In this document: piece by piece, positions 43,654 through 51,811 of the stretch
Position numbering within the stretch: position 1 is the first letter of the stretch
Layout: each line of letters begins with the position of its first letter
NCBI GenBank assembly: GCA_046160625.1
Contig: JBJXGZ010000118.1
Location: forward strand, 62,001-126,000
DNA from: M3007 sp046160625
GTDB lineage: Bacteria; Bacteroidota; Bacteroidia; Chitinophagales; Saprospiraceae
Reading direction: 5' to 3'
DNA length: 64,000 nucleotides
Notes under the pieces: generated by a model
The model's database searches: none
Told to the model about the DNA's origin: nothing
What the model saw: the letters and a program-made list of their open reading frames with translations, nothing else
Made by a program: the position numbers and the translations under genes

Positions 43654-44097
43654 TTGCTCCAGTACGACGAATTTGGTTTCGTGGAAGAATGGGAAGTTGA
43701 AAGCCCAGCTGCCGCCGCTGATGACGCTCCTCCGTCCGAGCCTCATGTGCCTATGCGCGAGCAATTCCCGGAGGCTGGCAGCAACTACCTCGGCGGCTCC
43801 TCCGACGGCTGGGAATATCGAACGGCTTTTACGGGTTCGCGTTTGGGGTTTGCCTACGAAATGCTGAAGCAATTTTTAATGGAGGAAGGTTACGCAGACG
43901 TGCCCCTCCCGGAAACAGCCGCGGATCTCAAACTTTTCAAAAAACCCCGGCTCGCCCAACTCCAAATGTTCGCCGATCGAGGCTACGCCCACAATCCAAT
44001 CAAAATCCTTTTCCCCAACCAGCGCAATACCTTGATTCTCTGCGTTTACAACGAACAGGAGCCAGGGCACCTTTTGCGGTTTCATGGGGTGGCTTGA
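43654..44097 (+). CDS. Small protein of unknown function
   Basis: 147 residues from a TTG start (LQYDEFGFVEEWEVES). The N-terminal third is acidic and rich in Ala and Pro. The middle has SDGWEYRTAFTGSRLGFAYE and MLKQFLMEEGYADVPLPETA; the C-terminal third is a strand-rich ILFPNQRNTLILCVYNEQE. No signal peptide, TM helix or familiar motif. Good codon content and its own promoter box argue that it is real. An in-frame later start (for example Met at residue 34) is possible. I do not recognise the family. Confidence 0.7.
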   Translation: MLQYDEFGFVEEWEVESPAAAADDAPPSEPHVPMREQFPEAGSNYLGGSSDGWEYRTAFTGSRLGFAYEMLKQFLMEEGYADVPLPETAADLKLFKKPRLAQLQMFADRGYAHNPIKILFPNQRNTLILCVYNEQEPGHLLRFHGVA

Positions 44098-44218
44098 AAT
44101 ATCCAATATCCAACAAGGAATTTCCAATGTCCAAGGGCTGCGCTAAACTTGGACATTGGAAATTCCTTGTTGGATATTGGATATTCCCTTGGACATTCCT
44201 TGTTGGATATTGGACATT
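44098..44218. repeat. Tandem-word repeat with two right arms (word AATATCCA/AATGTCCA)
   Basis: Left arm 44098-44135; right arm 1 at 44148-44185 is its near-perfect complement; right arm 2 at 44188-44218 repeats most of it again. It starts on the base after the stop codon of the small unknown gene. Same family as 12415-12555. Confidence 0.9.
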
Positions 44219-44298
44219 TTTTTTCTTCTCGTGTGCAATTCTGCCCAATGCCACATCTCTACCCCGCACAAATTTTCTCACCGAAAACTATCTAACTT

Positions 44299-46329
44299 AT
44301 GAAGGTCACTCTCTTCCTCTCCTCTCTTTGGCTGTTGTTAGTCTCTCTTTTTTCTACTGTTGAAAATGCCCACTTGACCGGAACGGTCAAAGACCTGAAA
44401 GGCGAAGCGCTCATTGGCGTAAGTGTTACTGTCCAAAAAGACCGAAAGCTTATAAAAGGCGCAATGACCGATGTCAATGGCAAGTATCGTATCGAACTCG
44501 AGCCAGGTTCATACCAGGTCGAATTTTCTTACACAGGTTTTATTACGCAACGCATTGCGGAGGTAAAAGTGGAATCTGGCAAAGACAATCTGTTAGATGT
44601 ATTGCTCGAAAGCGGGGCAACTCTTGACGAAGTGGTAGTGACCAATGCGAAAATGAAGAAATCTGGGGAAGGATTTGGCGCGCTTGGTGCTGCCCCTGCA
44701 AGCGCATCCGCGCGTGTCACCGATACAAGGTCAAAATCTGAAAAGACTGCAAAACCTGCCAGTACTATAGGAAAAACAGTGGCCAAATCTGCCGATCCTG
44801 CCGCATCCAAACCTGCCCCGAGAGAAAGAAAATCTGATGCCCGTCGCGATGCCCCAGAGTCTATAGTCGTGGATGGTGTGGACAAAAAAGTAGAAATCGC
44901 CTTTGATGCTGAGACATACGAAGAAAGAATCATTCTCTCAGAACATGATACGCCCAGCAGTGGCACTCCTGCCCAACCTGCGCCGCGCGCCGGACTCCTC
45001 ACCGCTGGCGAATGGAACGACCTCCACAATTGGAACCGCCACTGGGTAGACCTCCTTGCCGATGGCGAAACTGACTCCTATCAGAAAATGTACGGCTTTT
45101 ACCCGCGCCAACGCTACACCGTAATATTGACCAACGAAAACGATTTCCCTATCGCTGATGCTGTAGCCCAGCTGAAATCATCTGATGGCAAGCTCCTCTG
45201 GGAAGCCCGCACTGACAACACGGGCAAAGCAGAACTCTGGGCTGCTCTTTTCACGCCTGAAAAAGAAACCGCCAGGCTCCGCGCTGAAATTTGGCTGCAT
45301 GGCAATAAACACGAGATTTCCACACTCATACCCGCTGCCGGTGGCTTCAACCATTTGAAAATCAAGGCTGAATGCAGTGCCCCAAAAAACGTGGACATCG
45401 TGTGGGCTGTAGATGCAACCGGCAGCATGGGCGACGAAATTGAATACCTGAAAACTGAATTGCTTGACGTGATCGGACGCGCCAAAAGCCGCAATCCCGA
45501 ACTTTCCTACCGGATGGGCACGGTATTCTACCGCGACAAAGGCGACGAATACATCACCAAGAGCAGCGGACTTTCGTCTGATATTCCTAAAACGGTGGAG
45601 TTTATCCAAAAACAGTTTGCCGGCGGCGGCGGCGACTATCCCGAAGCGGTACACAGCGCACTTGAAGAAGCTGTTTTTAGTCAAAAATGGAGCGAAAACG
45701 CCGTAGCGCGGATTTGTTTTCTGGTACTCGATGCCAGTCCGCACCAAACACCCGAAGTCAATGCCAGTCTTCAAAAAAGCATCCGCGAAGCCGCCCGTCT
45801 GGGCATTCGCATCGTGCCGGTGGCTGCCAGCGGCATCCAGAAAGACACCGAGTTCCTGATGAAATTCTTTGGACTTGCAACAAACGGCAGCTATGTTTTC
45901 CTTACAGATCATTCGGGCATCGGTGGGAAACACCTGGAGCCTACCACAGATGAATACAAAGTGGAGCCGCTCAACAGTTTACTCGTGCGCCTCATTACCG
46001 AATACACCAGTGTTGAAACTTGTGAAGGCAAGTCCGAGATCCGCTTCGATCCCGAGGCATCGGGAGATCCACAGCAGCAACCTGGTCCAGTCATCCATGC
46101 CCTGTATTATCCCAATCCTGCTGTTGACCAATTTACGCTTGAGTTGCCATTCGTGGTACAATCCGTTACGATTTATGACTCGGAAGGGAAATCTGTGCGC
46201 AAACTGGAGAATCCAGTTGAAGGACCTAATATGGTCTTAATCAATGATTTAGCAGCAGGATTTTACACTATTCGTATCCTGAATAACGGTCTTATGCAAA
46301 GCGGAAAATTGATGGTGGTGAAAGGTTGA
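44299..46329 (+). CDS. T9SS-exported von Willebrand A-domain protein
   Basis: 676 residues. Signal peptide (about 1-23), carboxypeptidase-regulatory-like beta-sandwich (about 26-105: LTGTVKDLKGEALIGVSVTV), TonB-box-like EVVVTNAK, a low-complexity Lys/Ala/Pro linker (about 115-220), a domain (260-360) resembling an extracellular Ig or MG strand set, and a vWA domain (about 366-545) with metal-ion site start Asp372 in VDATGSMGDE, then LDASPHQT. A type A T9SS tail (ALYYPNPAVDQFTL to SGKLMVVKG) closes it. vWA domains bind ligands through a divalent metal, often in adhesion. Cell-surface location is likely. Resembles outer-membrane TonB-box proteins only in the front domain. Confidence 0.9.
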   Translation: MKVTLFLSSLWLLLVSLFSTVENAHLTGTVKDLKGEALIGVSVTVQKDRKLIKGAMTDVNGKYRIELEPGSYQVEFSYTGFITQRIAEVKVESGKDNLLDVLLESGATLDEVVVTNAKMKKSGEGFGALGAAPASASARVTDTRSKSEKTAKPASTIGKTVAKSADPAASKPAPRERKSDARRDAPESIVVDGVDKKVEIAFDAETYEERIILSEHDTPSSGTPAQPAPRAGLLTAGEWNDLHNWNRHWVDLLADGETDSYQKMYGFYPRQRYTVILTNENDFPIADAVAQLKSSDGKLLWEARTDNTGKAELWAALFTPEKETARLRAEIWLHGNKHEISTLIPAAGGFNHLKIKAECSAPKNVDIVWAVDATGSMGDEIEYLKTELLDVIGRAKSRNPELSYRMGTVFYRDKGDEYITKSSGLSSDIPKTVEFIQKQFAGGGGDYPEAVHSALEEAVFSQKWSENAVARICFLVLDASPHQTPEVNASLQKSIREAARLGIRIVPVAASGIQKDTEFLMKFFGLATNGSYVFLTDHSGIGGKHLEPTTDEYKVEPLNSLLVRLITEYTSVETCEGKSEIRFDPEASGDPQQQPGPVIHALYYPNPAVDQFTLELPFVVQSVTIYDSEGKSVRKLENPVEGPNMVLINDLAAGFYTIRILNNGLMQSGKLMVVKG

Positions 46330-46361
46330 AAAATTTTGCTCCGAAGTATCGAGCAAACAAA

Positions 46362-46369
46362 TACCTTTG
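46362..46369 (+). promoter_or_regulatory. -7 promoter box (TACCTTTG)
   Basis: Perfect TAnnTTTG, 67 bases before the acyl-CoA dehydrogenase ATG; a TTTG lies 23 bases further upstream, slightly long for a -33 box. The box falls within the longest open frame and supports the inner start at 46437. Confidence 0.6.
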
Positions 46370-46436
46370 TAACGAAAATTCGCTAAACGCGGTTTTCGTA
46401 CCATCCCACTGTAAATTTAACGCTTTCTACCACATT

Positions 46437-48236
46437 ATGTCAGCAGCAGCAGAAGTCTCTACGATACTCAAGGGCGGCGAATTCCTCATCCGCGACAGTC
46501 ACCCGGAAGATGTTTTTATCCCTGAAGAACTGAATGAGGAGCAACTCATGGTCAAACAAATGGCCGTTGATTTCCTGAACAACGAGATTGCTCCCAACCG
46601 TCAAAAAATTGAAAAACAAGAACCGGGACTTTCTCCGGCCTTGCTCAAAAAGATGGGAGACCTTGGTCTGCTCGGAGCCCACATGCCAGCCATTTACGGC
46701 GGCACAGAGATGGATACAAACACGAATACCGTCATCGCAGATGTTTTTGGCCCAATGGGTTCGTTTAGCGTACCATTTGCTGCCCACACGGGTATCGGGA
46801 TGCTGCCGATTCTATATTTTGGCACAGAAGCGCAAAAGCAGAAATACCTGCCAGCGCTCATTACCGGAGATCTGAAAGCAGCCTATTGCCTCACAGAGCC
46901 AGGTTCAGGCTCCGATGCGCTGAATGCAAAAACCCGCGCCGACCTCAGCGCAGATGGTTCGCACTACCTCGTAACGGGGCAAAAAATGTGGATTTCCAAC
47001 GCCGGTTTTGCCGACATTTTCATTGTTTTTGCAAAGGTGGGCGGAGAGAAATTCACGGGCTTTGTGGTGGATGCACATTCTACTGGAATTACGTTGGGCG
47101 CAGAGGAAGACAAACTGGGTATCAAAGGTTCTTCCACCCGACAGGTGTTTTTTGAAAACGTAAAAGTCCCTGCAGAAAATGTTTTGGGCGAAATCGGCAA
47201 AGGACACCTCATTGCCTTCAACGCACTCAACATCGGCCGCTTCAAACTCGGCGTGATGTGTATCGGCGGCAACAAAGAAGTAATCAACATGGCAGTAGGT
47301 TATGCCAACGAGCGCATACAATTTGGTCAGCCAATTGGCAATTTTGGCGCCATCCAATACAAATTGGCCGAAATGGCTATCCGCAATTTTGCCGCCGAAA
47401 GTGCCGCTTACCGCACTTCGCAGTGTATGCAGGACAAAAAAGCCGAGGAATCTGCCGAAGGAAAATCATTCGGACAGGCCACTTTGGAATCCGCAGAGGA
47501 ATACGCCATCGAATGTTCCATATTAAAAGTTTTTGGCTCAGAAGTAACCGATTATTGCGTAGACGAGAACGTGCAAATCCACGGTGGCATCGGCTTCAGC
47601 GAAGAGTATCCCGCTGCCAGAGCTTACCGCGACAGCCGTATCAACCGCATCTACGAAGGCACCAACGAGATCAACCGGATGCTGATGGTGGACCAACTTT
47701 TCAAACGGGCGCTCAAAGGCCAGTTGGACATTGTTGGCCCGGCTTGGGCTGTACAAAAAGAACTGACTTCCATGCCCTCCATGGAACGCCTCGAAGGCGA
47801 TTATGCACAGGAGATCAAAGCCGTTTCGGACTTCAAAAAAGTCATCCTGATGGTGGCCGGAGGTGCAGCCAAAATGCAAATGGACGGCAAACTCAACCTC
47901 AAGGAAGAACAAGAAGTGCTGATGAACTGCGCCGATATGTTCATTGATCTTTACGCCGCTGAATCTATGCTGCTCCGTGTCCAAAAACTGGTGGGGATGA
48001 AAAAAGAACAACCACAGGAAGTGTACGACGCCATGCTTCAGGTTTTCCTGCACGACGCGACGGCACGAATGACCAGAAACGCGACCGATGCGCTGGCCTC
48101 TTTCGCTGAAGGCGACTTGCTTAAGACCTTCTTACTTGGGGTTAAAAGATTTACCAAGTATCCGCCTGTGAATGTGAAAGTTAAACGGCGGCTGGTGGCG
48201 GAAGCGCTGCGCAAGGCGGGGGGCTGGTGTTTCTGA
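46437..48236 (+). CDS. Acyl-CoA dehydrogenase, very-long-chain type
   Basis: 599 residues from the ATG at 46437; the longer frame begins at a TTG before the promoter. ACAD core (about 40-425): LKAAYCLTEPGSGSDALNAK (FAD/substrate loop), YLVTGQKMWISNAGFADIFI, then FGQPIGNFGAIQYKLAEMA, and DENVQIHGGIGFSEEYPAAR. RIYEGTNEINRML carries the catalytic Glu of the MCAD-like position. About 170 extra C-terminal helical residues match the VLCAD/ACAD9 subgroup. It oxidises acyl-CoA to 2-enoyl-CoA with FAD, the first step of beta-oxidation. No other fatty-acid genes lie nearby. Confidence 0.95.
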   Translation: MSAAAEVSTILKGGEFLIRDSHPEDVFIPEELNEEQLMVKQMAVDFLNNEIAPNRQKIEKQEPGLSPALLKKMGDLGLLGAHMPAIYGGTEMDTNTNTVIADVFGPMGSFSVPFAAHTGIGMLPILYFGTEAQKQKYLPALITGDLKAAYCLTEPGSGSDALNAKTRADLSADGSHYLVTGQKMWISNAGFADIFIVFAKVGGEKFTGFVVDAHSTGITLGAEEDKLGIKGSSTRQVFFENVKVPAENVLGEIGKGHLIAFNALNIGRFKLGVMCIGGNKEVINMAVGYANERIQFGQPIGNFGAIQYKLAEMAIRNFAAESAAYRTSQCMQDKKAEESAEGKSFGQATLESAEEYAIECSILKVFGSEVTDYCVDENVQIHGGIGFSEEYPAARAYRDSRINRIYEGTNEINRMLMVDQLFKRALKGQLDIVGPAWAVQKELTSMPSMERLEGDYAQEIKAVSDFKKVILMVAGGAAKMQMDGKLNLKEEQEVLMNCADMFIDLYAAESMLLRVQKLVGMKKEQPQEVYDAMLQVFLHDATARMTRNATDALASFAEGDLLKTFLLGVKRFTKYPPVNVKVKRRLVAEALRKAGGWCF

Positions 48237-48238
48237 AG

Positions 48239-48269
48239 AATTGAGATATTAGGATATTGAGATATTATT
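48239..48269. repeat. Single-arm tandem-word repeat (word GATATTRAG)
   Basis: GATATTAGGATATTGAGATATTATTA follows the dehydrogenase stop codon by two bases. It shares its word with 31472-31533 but has no complementary arm; a terminator hairpin follows directly. Confidence 0.65.
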
Positions 48270-48271
48270 AG

Positions 48272-48310
48272 GTTCGCCGCGCCGGGTTTCTGGCGCGGCG
48301 AACTTTTTTT
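48272..48310 (+). terminator. Rho-independent terminator after the acyl-CoA dehydrogenase
   Basis: GTTCGCCGCGCC (48272-48283) and GGCGCGGCGAAC (48292-48303) form a perfect 12-bp GC-rich stem with an eight-base loop, followed by seven T. Confidence 0.95.
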
Positions 48311-48316
48311 GGCAGA

Positions 48317-49012
48317 TCAATAAACTTGTTTGAAAAAATCCTCCCGGTATAACCTGCCTATTGGAATCTCCACCCCATTTACCTCAACATCCAGGGCCGT
48401 AAAGGCCGTGATCTTATTTCTGGCCACGATAAAGGATTTATGCACCCGGATAAAGCGATCTGTGGGTAGTTCTTTAAAAAAATTGCCAATGGAAACTTTA
48501 GTCATGATTTTTTGGGTTGGCAATACGATCCTCGAGTAGTCTTTTATGCCCTCTACAAAAAGGATATCATCCAGTAATATTCGGATCGTTTTGCGATCGG
48601 CTTTGACAAAAATGGAGGCATCATTGTCAGCAACCGGGACCGTGGCGGGCGGCACCTGCTGCTCCAGATATTTTTCGATGGCTTTTAAAAACCGGGCGAA
48701 CGGAATGGGTTTCACGAGATAATCCAGAACATTCAGGTCGAATCCCTCAACGGCGTATTCCCGGTATGCCGTGGTAATGATGACAGCGGGTTTGTTTTGA
48801 AGCGTGCCGATGAGTTCCATTCCATTAATCTCCGGCATTTCTATATCCATGAATAGCAGCGCTGGTTGAAGCGTTTTGATCTGCGCAAGCGCCTCCACCG
48901 GGTTGGTGGATTTGCCACAAACCTCGAAGGCACTCAACTTTGACAAATGCTGTTCGATGACTTTGATGGCCAGTGGCTCATCGTCAACGATGAAACACTT
49001 AATTTTTTTCAT
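48317..49012 (-). CDS. LytTR-type response regulator
   Basis: 231 residues from the ATG at 49012, inside the end of the kinase gene. Receiver domain (1-120): FIVDDEP, phospho-acceptor Asp56 in LFMDIEMPEINGMEL, Thr in ITTAYREYAV, Lys in YLVKPIPFARF. LytTR domain (about 135-230): ADRKTIRILLDDILFVEGIK, then PTDRFIRVHKSFIVARNKIT. Overlaps the upstream histidine kinase by 14 bases, so the two are translationally coupled. Confidence 0.95.
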   Translation of the reverse strand: MKKIKCFIVDDEPLAIKVIEQHLSKLSAFEVCGKSTNPVEALAQIKTLQPALLFMDIEMPEINGMELIGTLQNKPAVIITTAYREYAVEGFDLNVLDYLVKPIPFARFLKAIEKYLEQQVPPATVPVADNDASIFVKADRKTIRILLDDILFVEGIKDYSRIVLPTQKIMTKVSIGNFFKELPTDRFIRVHKSFIVARNKITAFTALDVEVNGVEIPIGRLYREDFFKQVY

Positions 49013-50030
49013 CGCGGATCTTAATTTCAAGCCGCACCTTGTAGGTATTTGGCTGATTATCAATGTTCAATTCATGCCGGCTCGGGTATAGCAGGGACAA
49101 GCGCTGCTGTATGTTTTGCAGGCCAAGTCCCCCGGTATGCTTGTTGCGCTCCTGGCCGTTTTTTTTGGTGTTGCTAATTTGAAAAACCAATTTCTCATCG
49201 TCGGCATACAGCTGAATTTCCACTCGGAACAAGCCATCCTTATCCGGGCCACCGTGTTTGAAACAGTTTTCCGCAAAAGGCAGCAACAGGAGCGGCGCCA
49301 CTTTCAGGGCGTCATTTTGTACCACAATGTCGGTTTCAATACGCAAATGATCTCCATACCGCAATTGCTCAAGCCCTATGTAATTATTCAAAAGTTGCAC
49401 TTCTTTGGATAGTGGTACTTTATCCATATTGGCCCGATAAACCAGGTAATCCAACAGTTCAGTAAGTTTTAAAATACTATCGGCAGTAAGGTCTGATTTG
49501 ATTAGTGCGAGGCTATACAGGTTGTTCAGAGAATTGAACAAAAAATGCGGATGCAGCTGGCCTTTGAGCAACTTGATTTCTGCTTCTGCTTTCGATTTCA
49601 CCAGTTCAAGATTCGCTTTTCGTTCCCTCCGGTAATCTCCTATGATATAAATACAAACAGCCAGTGCAATGATGGCATAATCGCGGATTACATTGGACAA
49701 TACCTTGGTAACCGGTACTTTGCCTGAATAACCTTGGAAATAATTGAGTAATTCCAGCCATTTTACCCGTCCGTAAAAAACAAAAATGGCCACCACAATC
49801 GAAGTAAAAATGAAAAGCCCCCATCGTTCGGTTTTCAAAAATCGCGGCACGGCATAAAAAGCAATGAAATAGGTCGAAATCATCAATACCGGCAGCGACA
49901 AAAGCGTTGAGCGGAAGAAACGCAGATTTTCTCCTGTGCGCAGGTGCATCAGATTGGCGAAGTACTCCGAAACGACGTACAGAAGCCAGAATAACAGGTG
50001 GGTAGATATAGTTCTTATTTGCAATTTCAA
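48999..50030 (-). CDS. Four-TM LytS-type sensor histidine kinase
   Basis: I place the start at a TTG (50030) because the protein normally opens with the first helix (ISTHLLFWLLYVVSEYFANL); the frame continues 59 codons further to an ATG at 50207, but that stretch is not membrane-like or conserved-looking. Four TM helices (residues about 8-26, 45-62, 72-88, 116-133 from 50030), coiled linker, then GQLHPHFLFNSLNNLYSL with phospho-acceptor His162, and ATPase motifs (LLLLPFAENCFKHGG, TGGLGLQNIQQRLSLLY). There is no separate sensor domain, so the stimulus is probably membrane-linked. The start is uncertain; the family is not. Confidence 0.88.
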   Translation of the reverse strand: MKLQIRTISTHLLFWLLYVVSEYFANLMHLRTGENLRFFRSTLLSLPVLMISTYFIAFYAVPRFLKTERWGLFIFTSIVVAIFVFYGRVKWLELLNYFQGYSGKVPVTKVLSNVIRDYAIIALAVCIYIIGDYRRERKANLELVKSKAEAEIKLLKGQLHPHFLFNSLNNLYSLALIKSDLTADSILKLTELLDYLVYRANMDKVPLSKEVQLLNNYIGLEQLRYGDHLRIETDIVVQNDALKVAPLLLLPFAENCFKHGGPDKDGLFRVEIQLYADDEKLVFQISNTKKNGQERNKHTGGLGLQNIQQRLSLLYPSRHELNIDNQPNTYKVRLEIKIRDEKN

Positions 50031-50228
50031 TATAAAATGGTTTTGATTGACGATTAAAAAACGTACATCAAAGTAAAAACACGCTGCCTTCTCCCTCCCT
50101 AAAAGTATAGCATCAACAGTTTCCAGTAGATCAACGGCATGTTTACACCCTTCACATTGAAAAACAGTTGTTGCTCTACCCTGCCCGGCAGTTGTTATAC
50201 TTTCCAAATTTCAGGCTAAAAGTGCGAA

Positions 50229-50236
50229 TAGGTTTG
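50229..50236 (+). promoter_or_regulatory. -7 promoter box (TAGGTTTG)
   Basis: Matches TAnnTTTG, 32 bases before the ATG at 50268. Confidence 0.5.
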
Positions 50237-50267
50237 TACAAAATTTGTTCACCAAAACTTTTTAGTC

Positions 50268-50708
50268 ATGAAAAACAAAGTAATGCATCTCTTCTCTTTC
50301 ACCGCCATGCTGTTGCTGGCCAGTTCCTTTGTCACACAGCCAGTTCCGGTCGAAGCGCTTTCCACAACCCGGGACGACAAAGCATCACCTCCCATCGGTG
50401 GAGCCTGGGTAATATTCGCCGGCAAAACAGGGGGCGAGCTTACCAAACAGGAAATCAGCAACCAAACCGAATTAAAGGTAGATGGCTGTGACAAAGGCGC
50501 CCGGATTACAGGATTCACACTGCATGTCACGAAAGCTGGCAAAACGAGCACCCTGGCAACCAGCTCCAGCCAACTGACCGCTGAAATGCGCAGCAAACTA
50601 AAAAGCCTGGTAAAAGGCGACGAATTCGAGTTCCGGAGCGCCAAGGCGATCATGTCCAACGGCAGAGATGTGGTAGATGTGCGGGGGAGCAAGTTTAAGG
50701 TAGTGTAG
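50268..50708 (+). CDS. Small secreted protein with GldM C-terminal-like domain
   Basis: 146 residues. Signal peptide about 1-23 (LFSFTAMLLLASSFVTQ). The mature part (about 48-146) shows a strand-helix pattern like the last domain of the gliding/T9SS motor protein GldM: LKVDGCDKGARITGFTLHV, then a helix ending LVKGDEFEF, AKAIMSNGRDVVDVRG and a final strand SKFKVV. GldM itself is over 500 residues with a TM helix; here only the terminal domain is present, with a single Cys. Possible roles are binding to motor or GldK/N components, or simply a shared fold. Divergent from the LytS kinase gene. Homology is a by-eye judgement. Confidence 0.6.
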   Translation: MKNKVMHLFSFTAMLLLASSFVTQPVPVEALSTTRDDKASPPIGGAWVIFAGKTGGELTKQEISNQTELKVDGCDKGARITGFTLHVTKAGKTSTLATSSSQLTAEMRSKLKSLVKGDEFEFRSAKAIMSNGRDVVDVRGSKFKVV

Positions 50709-50733
50709 AAAGGGGAAATACAAATCGAAGTTA

Positions 50734-50769
50734 ACATGAGTCATTCTGAATTTTCAGGGTGACTCATGT
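50734..50769. terminator. Bidirectional hairpin between convergent genes
   Basis: ACATGAGTCA (50734-50743) pairs with TGACTCATGT (50760-50769), with a short inner stem (CTGAA/TTCAG). It lies between the GldM-C-like gene and dinD. Confidence 0.6.
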
Positions 50770-50782
50770 AGACTTGCTCCAC

Positions 50783-51637
50783 TTAAGTCAATCGTGTTTT
50801 AATCTTATCCGGCTTCCGCAACACCTTCTTATCAGCCGCTTTTAATCTACGTTCCACTTTTTTAACATCCTCCGCAGGCGGTAGGTTTTCAGGTTTTACG
50901 CCGCGCTCCTGTAGAATTTCACGCACAGCAAGGTTGTTGTCCACATGTTCTCGCTGGATGGCGGGTTGGCCGTGCAGGTCCTTGTCTACCACATTGTGAT
51001 GCGTGAGCTCAGCAGCGAAGTCTTTGGCCTTGATGGTGAGCGTGGGCAGGAAATCAGCAAGCGGACGCCCGTCTGGCACTGCGAGTTTATGCTTCATGTC
51101 TTGAGTGCTGCGCCCACCAAACAAAGCCTTGTCACCTTCAGAACGAATGATACCAAAGCCTTGTTCATCCACGCCGCGTTCGTAAATTACACCGGAGAGT
51201 TTACTTTCGGTTTTAGAGAGTTTGTCCCTGGCAATCACGCGATCAAGGTCGAGCAAACGTTGCTCAATAAGCTCCTGCCGGCGGGTCTGTACGGCAAAAT
51301 AGGTTTGCGCAAAGGCGATTTCGGGCTTTTTAGTCGGGTCACCGTTTTGGGCGATGAGGTAGCAGGCATAACGGGTGAGTGCCATGTCTTCGATCCGGCG
51401 TTGCGATCCGCTGCCAAGCTCGACCATTTTCCCGACGTCAGCAAAATGGTGTTCAACTTTCTCACCAGCTCCTGAGCAGGCGTTTTTAGCCTTTTCGATG
51501 GCGTTGAGAAAGTTATCCCATTTGGCGTAACCGAGAATGACTTGGAGTTCTCGCGCGCTCCAACATTCCGTGTTTTCGATGAGGTAGCAGGCCTGCTCGA
51601 ATTTGAGGAAGAGTTCGTCAATAAGTTCTTTTTTCAT
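50783..51637 (-). CDS. dinD: DNA-damage-inducible protein D (DinD-like)
   Basis: 284 residues, near the usual length. The N-terminal BRO/KilA-like region has CWSARELQVILGYAKWDNFL; the family core KMVELGSGSQRRIEDMALTR, YACYLIAQNGDPTKKPEIA and FAQTYFAVQTRRQELIEQRL follows. In E. coli DinD is SOS-induced and inhibits RecA activity; in many genomes the gene is mobile. It carries a basic C-terminus. I see no convincing SOS box upstream by eye (Bacteroidota LexA sites are not well fixed). No mobile genes are adjacent. Confidence 0.93.
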   Translation of the reverse strand: MKKELIDELFLKFEQACYLIENTECWSARELQVILGYAKWDNFLNAIEKAKNACSGAGEKVEHHFADVGKMVELGSGSQRRIEDMALTRYACYLIAQNGDPTKKPEIAFAQTYFAVQTRRQELIEQRLLDLDRVIARDKLSKTESKLSGVIYERGVDEQGFGIIRSEGDKALFGGRSTQDMKHKLAVPDGRPLADFLPTLTIKAKDFAAELTHHNVVDKDLHGQPAIQREHVDNNLAVREILQERGVKPENLPPAEDVKKVERRLKAADKKVLRKPDKIKTRLT

Positions 51638-51782
51638 GGTTGTTTGAATTTCTTTCTACAAAACTACAATTTGTTTTTAATTTATCGCAAAAATGTTTTG
51701 AATTTCTGTCTATTTAAAATGGCTTTTATTTGACTTTGCAAGCAGCGCAACAGATTCAGTCCTTCAACATAAAATGATGCAC

Positions 51783-51790
51783 TAAATTTG
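51783..51790 (+). promoter_or_regulatory. -7 promoter box (TAAATTTG)
   Basis: Matches TAnnTTTG and overlaps the alternative TTG start at 51788, so the ATG at 51812 is the better start. Confidence 0.6.
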
Positions 51791-51811
51791 CAGAGCCAAG
51801 AACGAACAGCC

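Noticed and set aside
45178..45933. 251-codon minus-strand frame in the vWA gene
   Set aside because: Antisense shadow of the vWA domain, which is well conserved in the plus frame.
50031..50207. N-terminal part of the four-TM kinase
   Set aside because: Not membrane-like and atypical for the family; treated as spacer with the divergent promoter, although the ATG at 50207 cannot be formally excluded.
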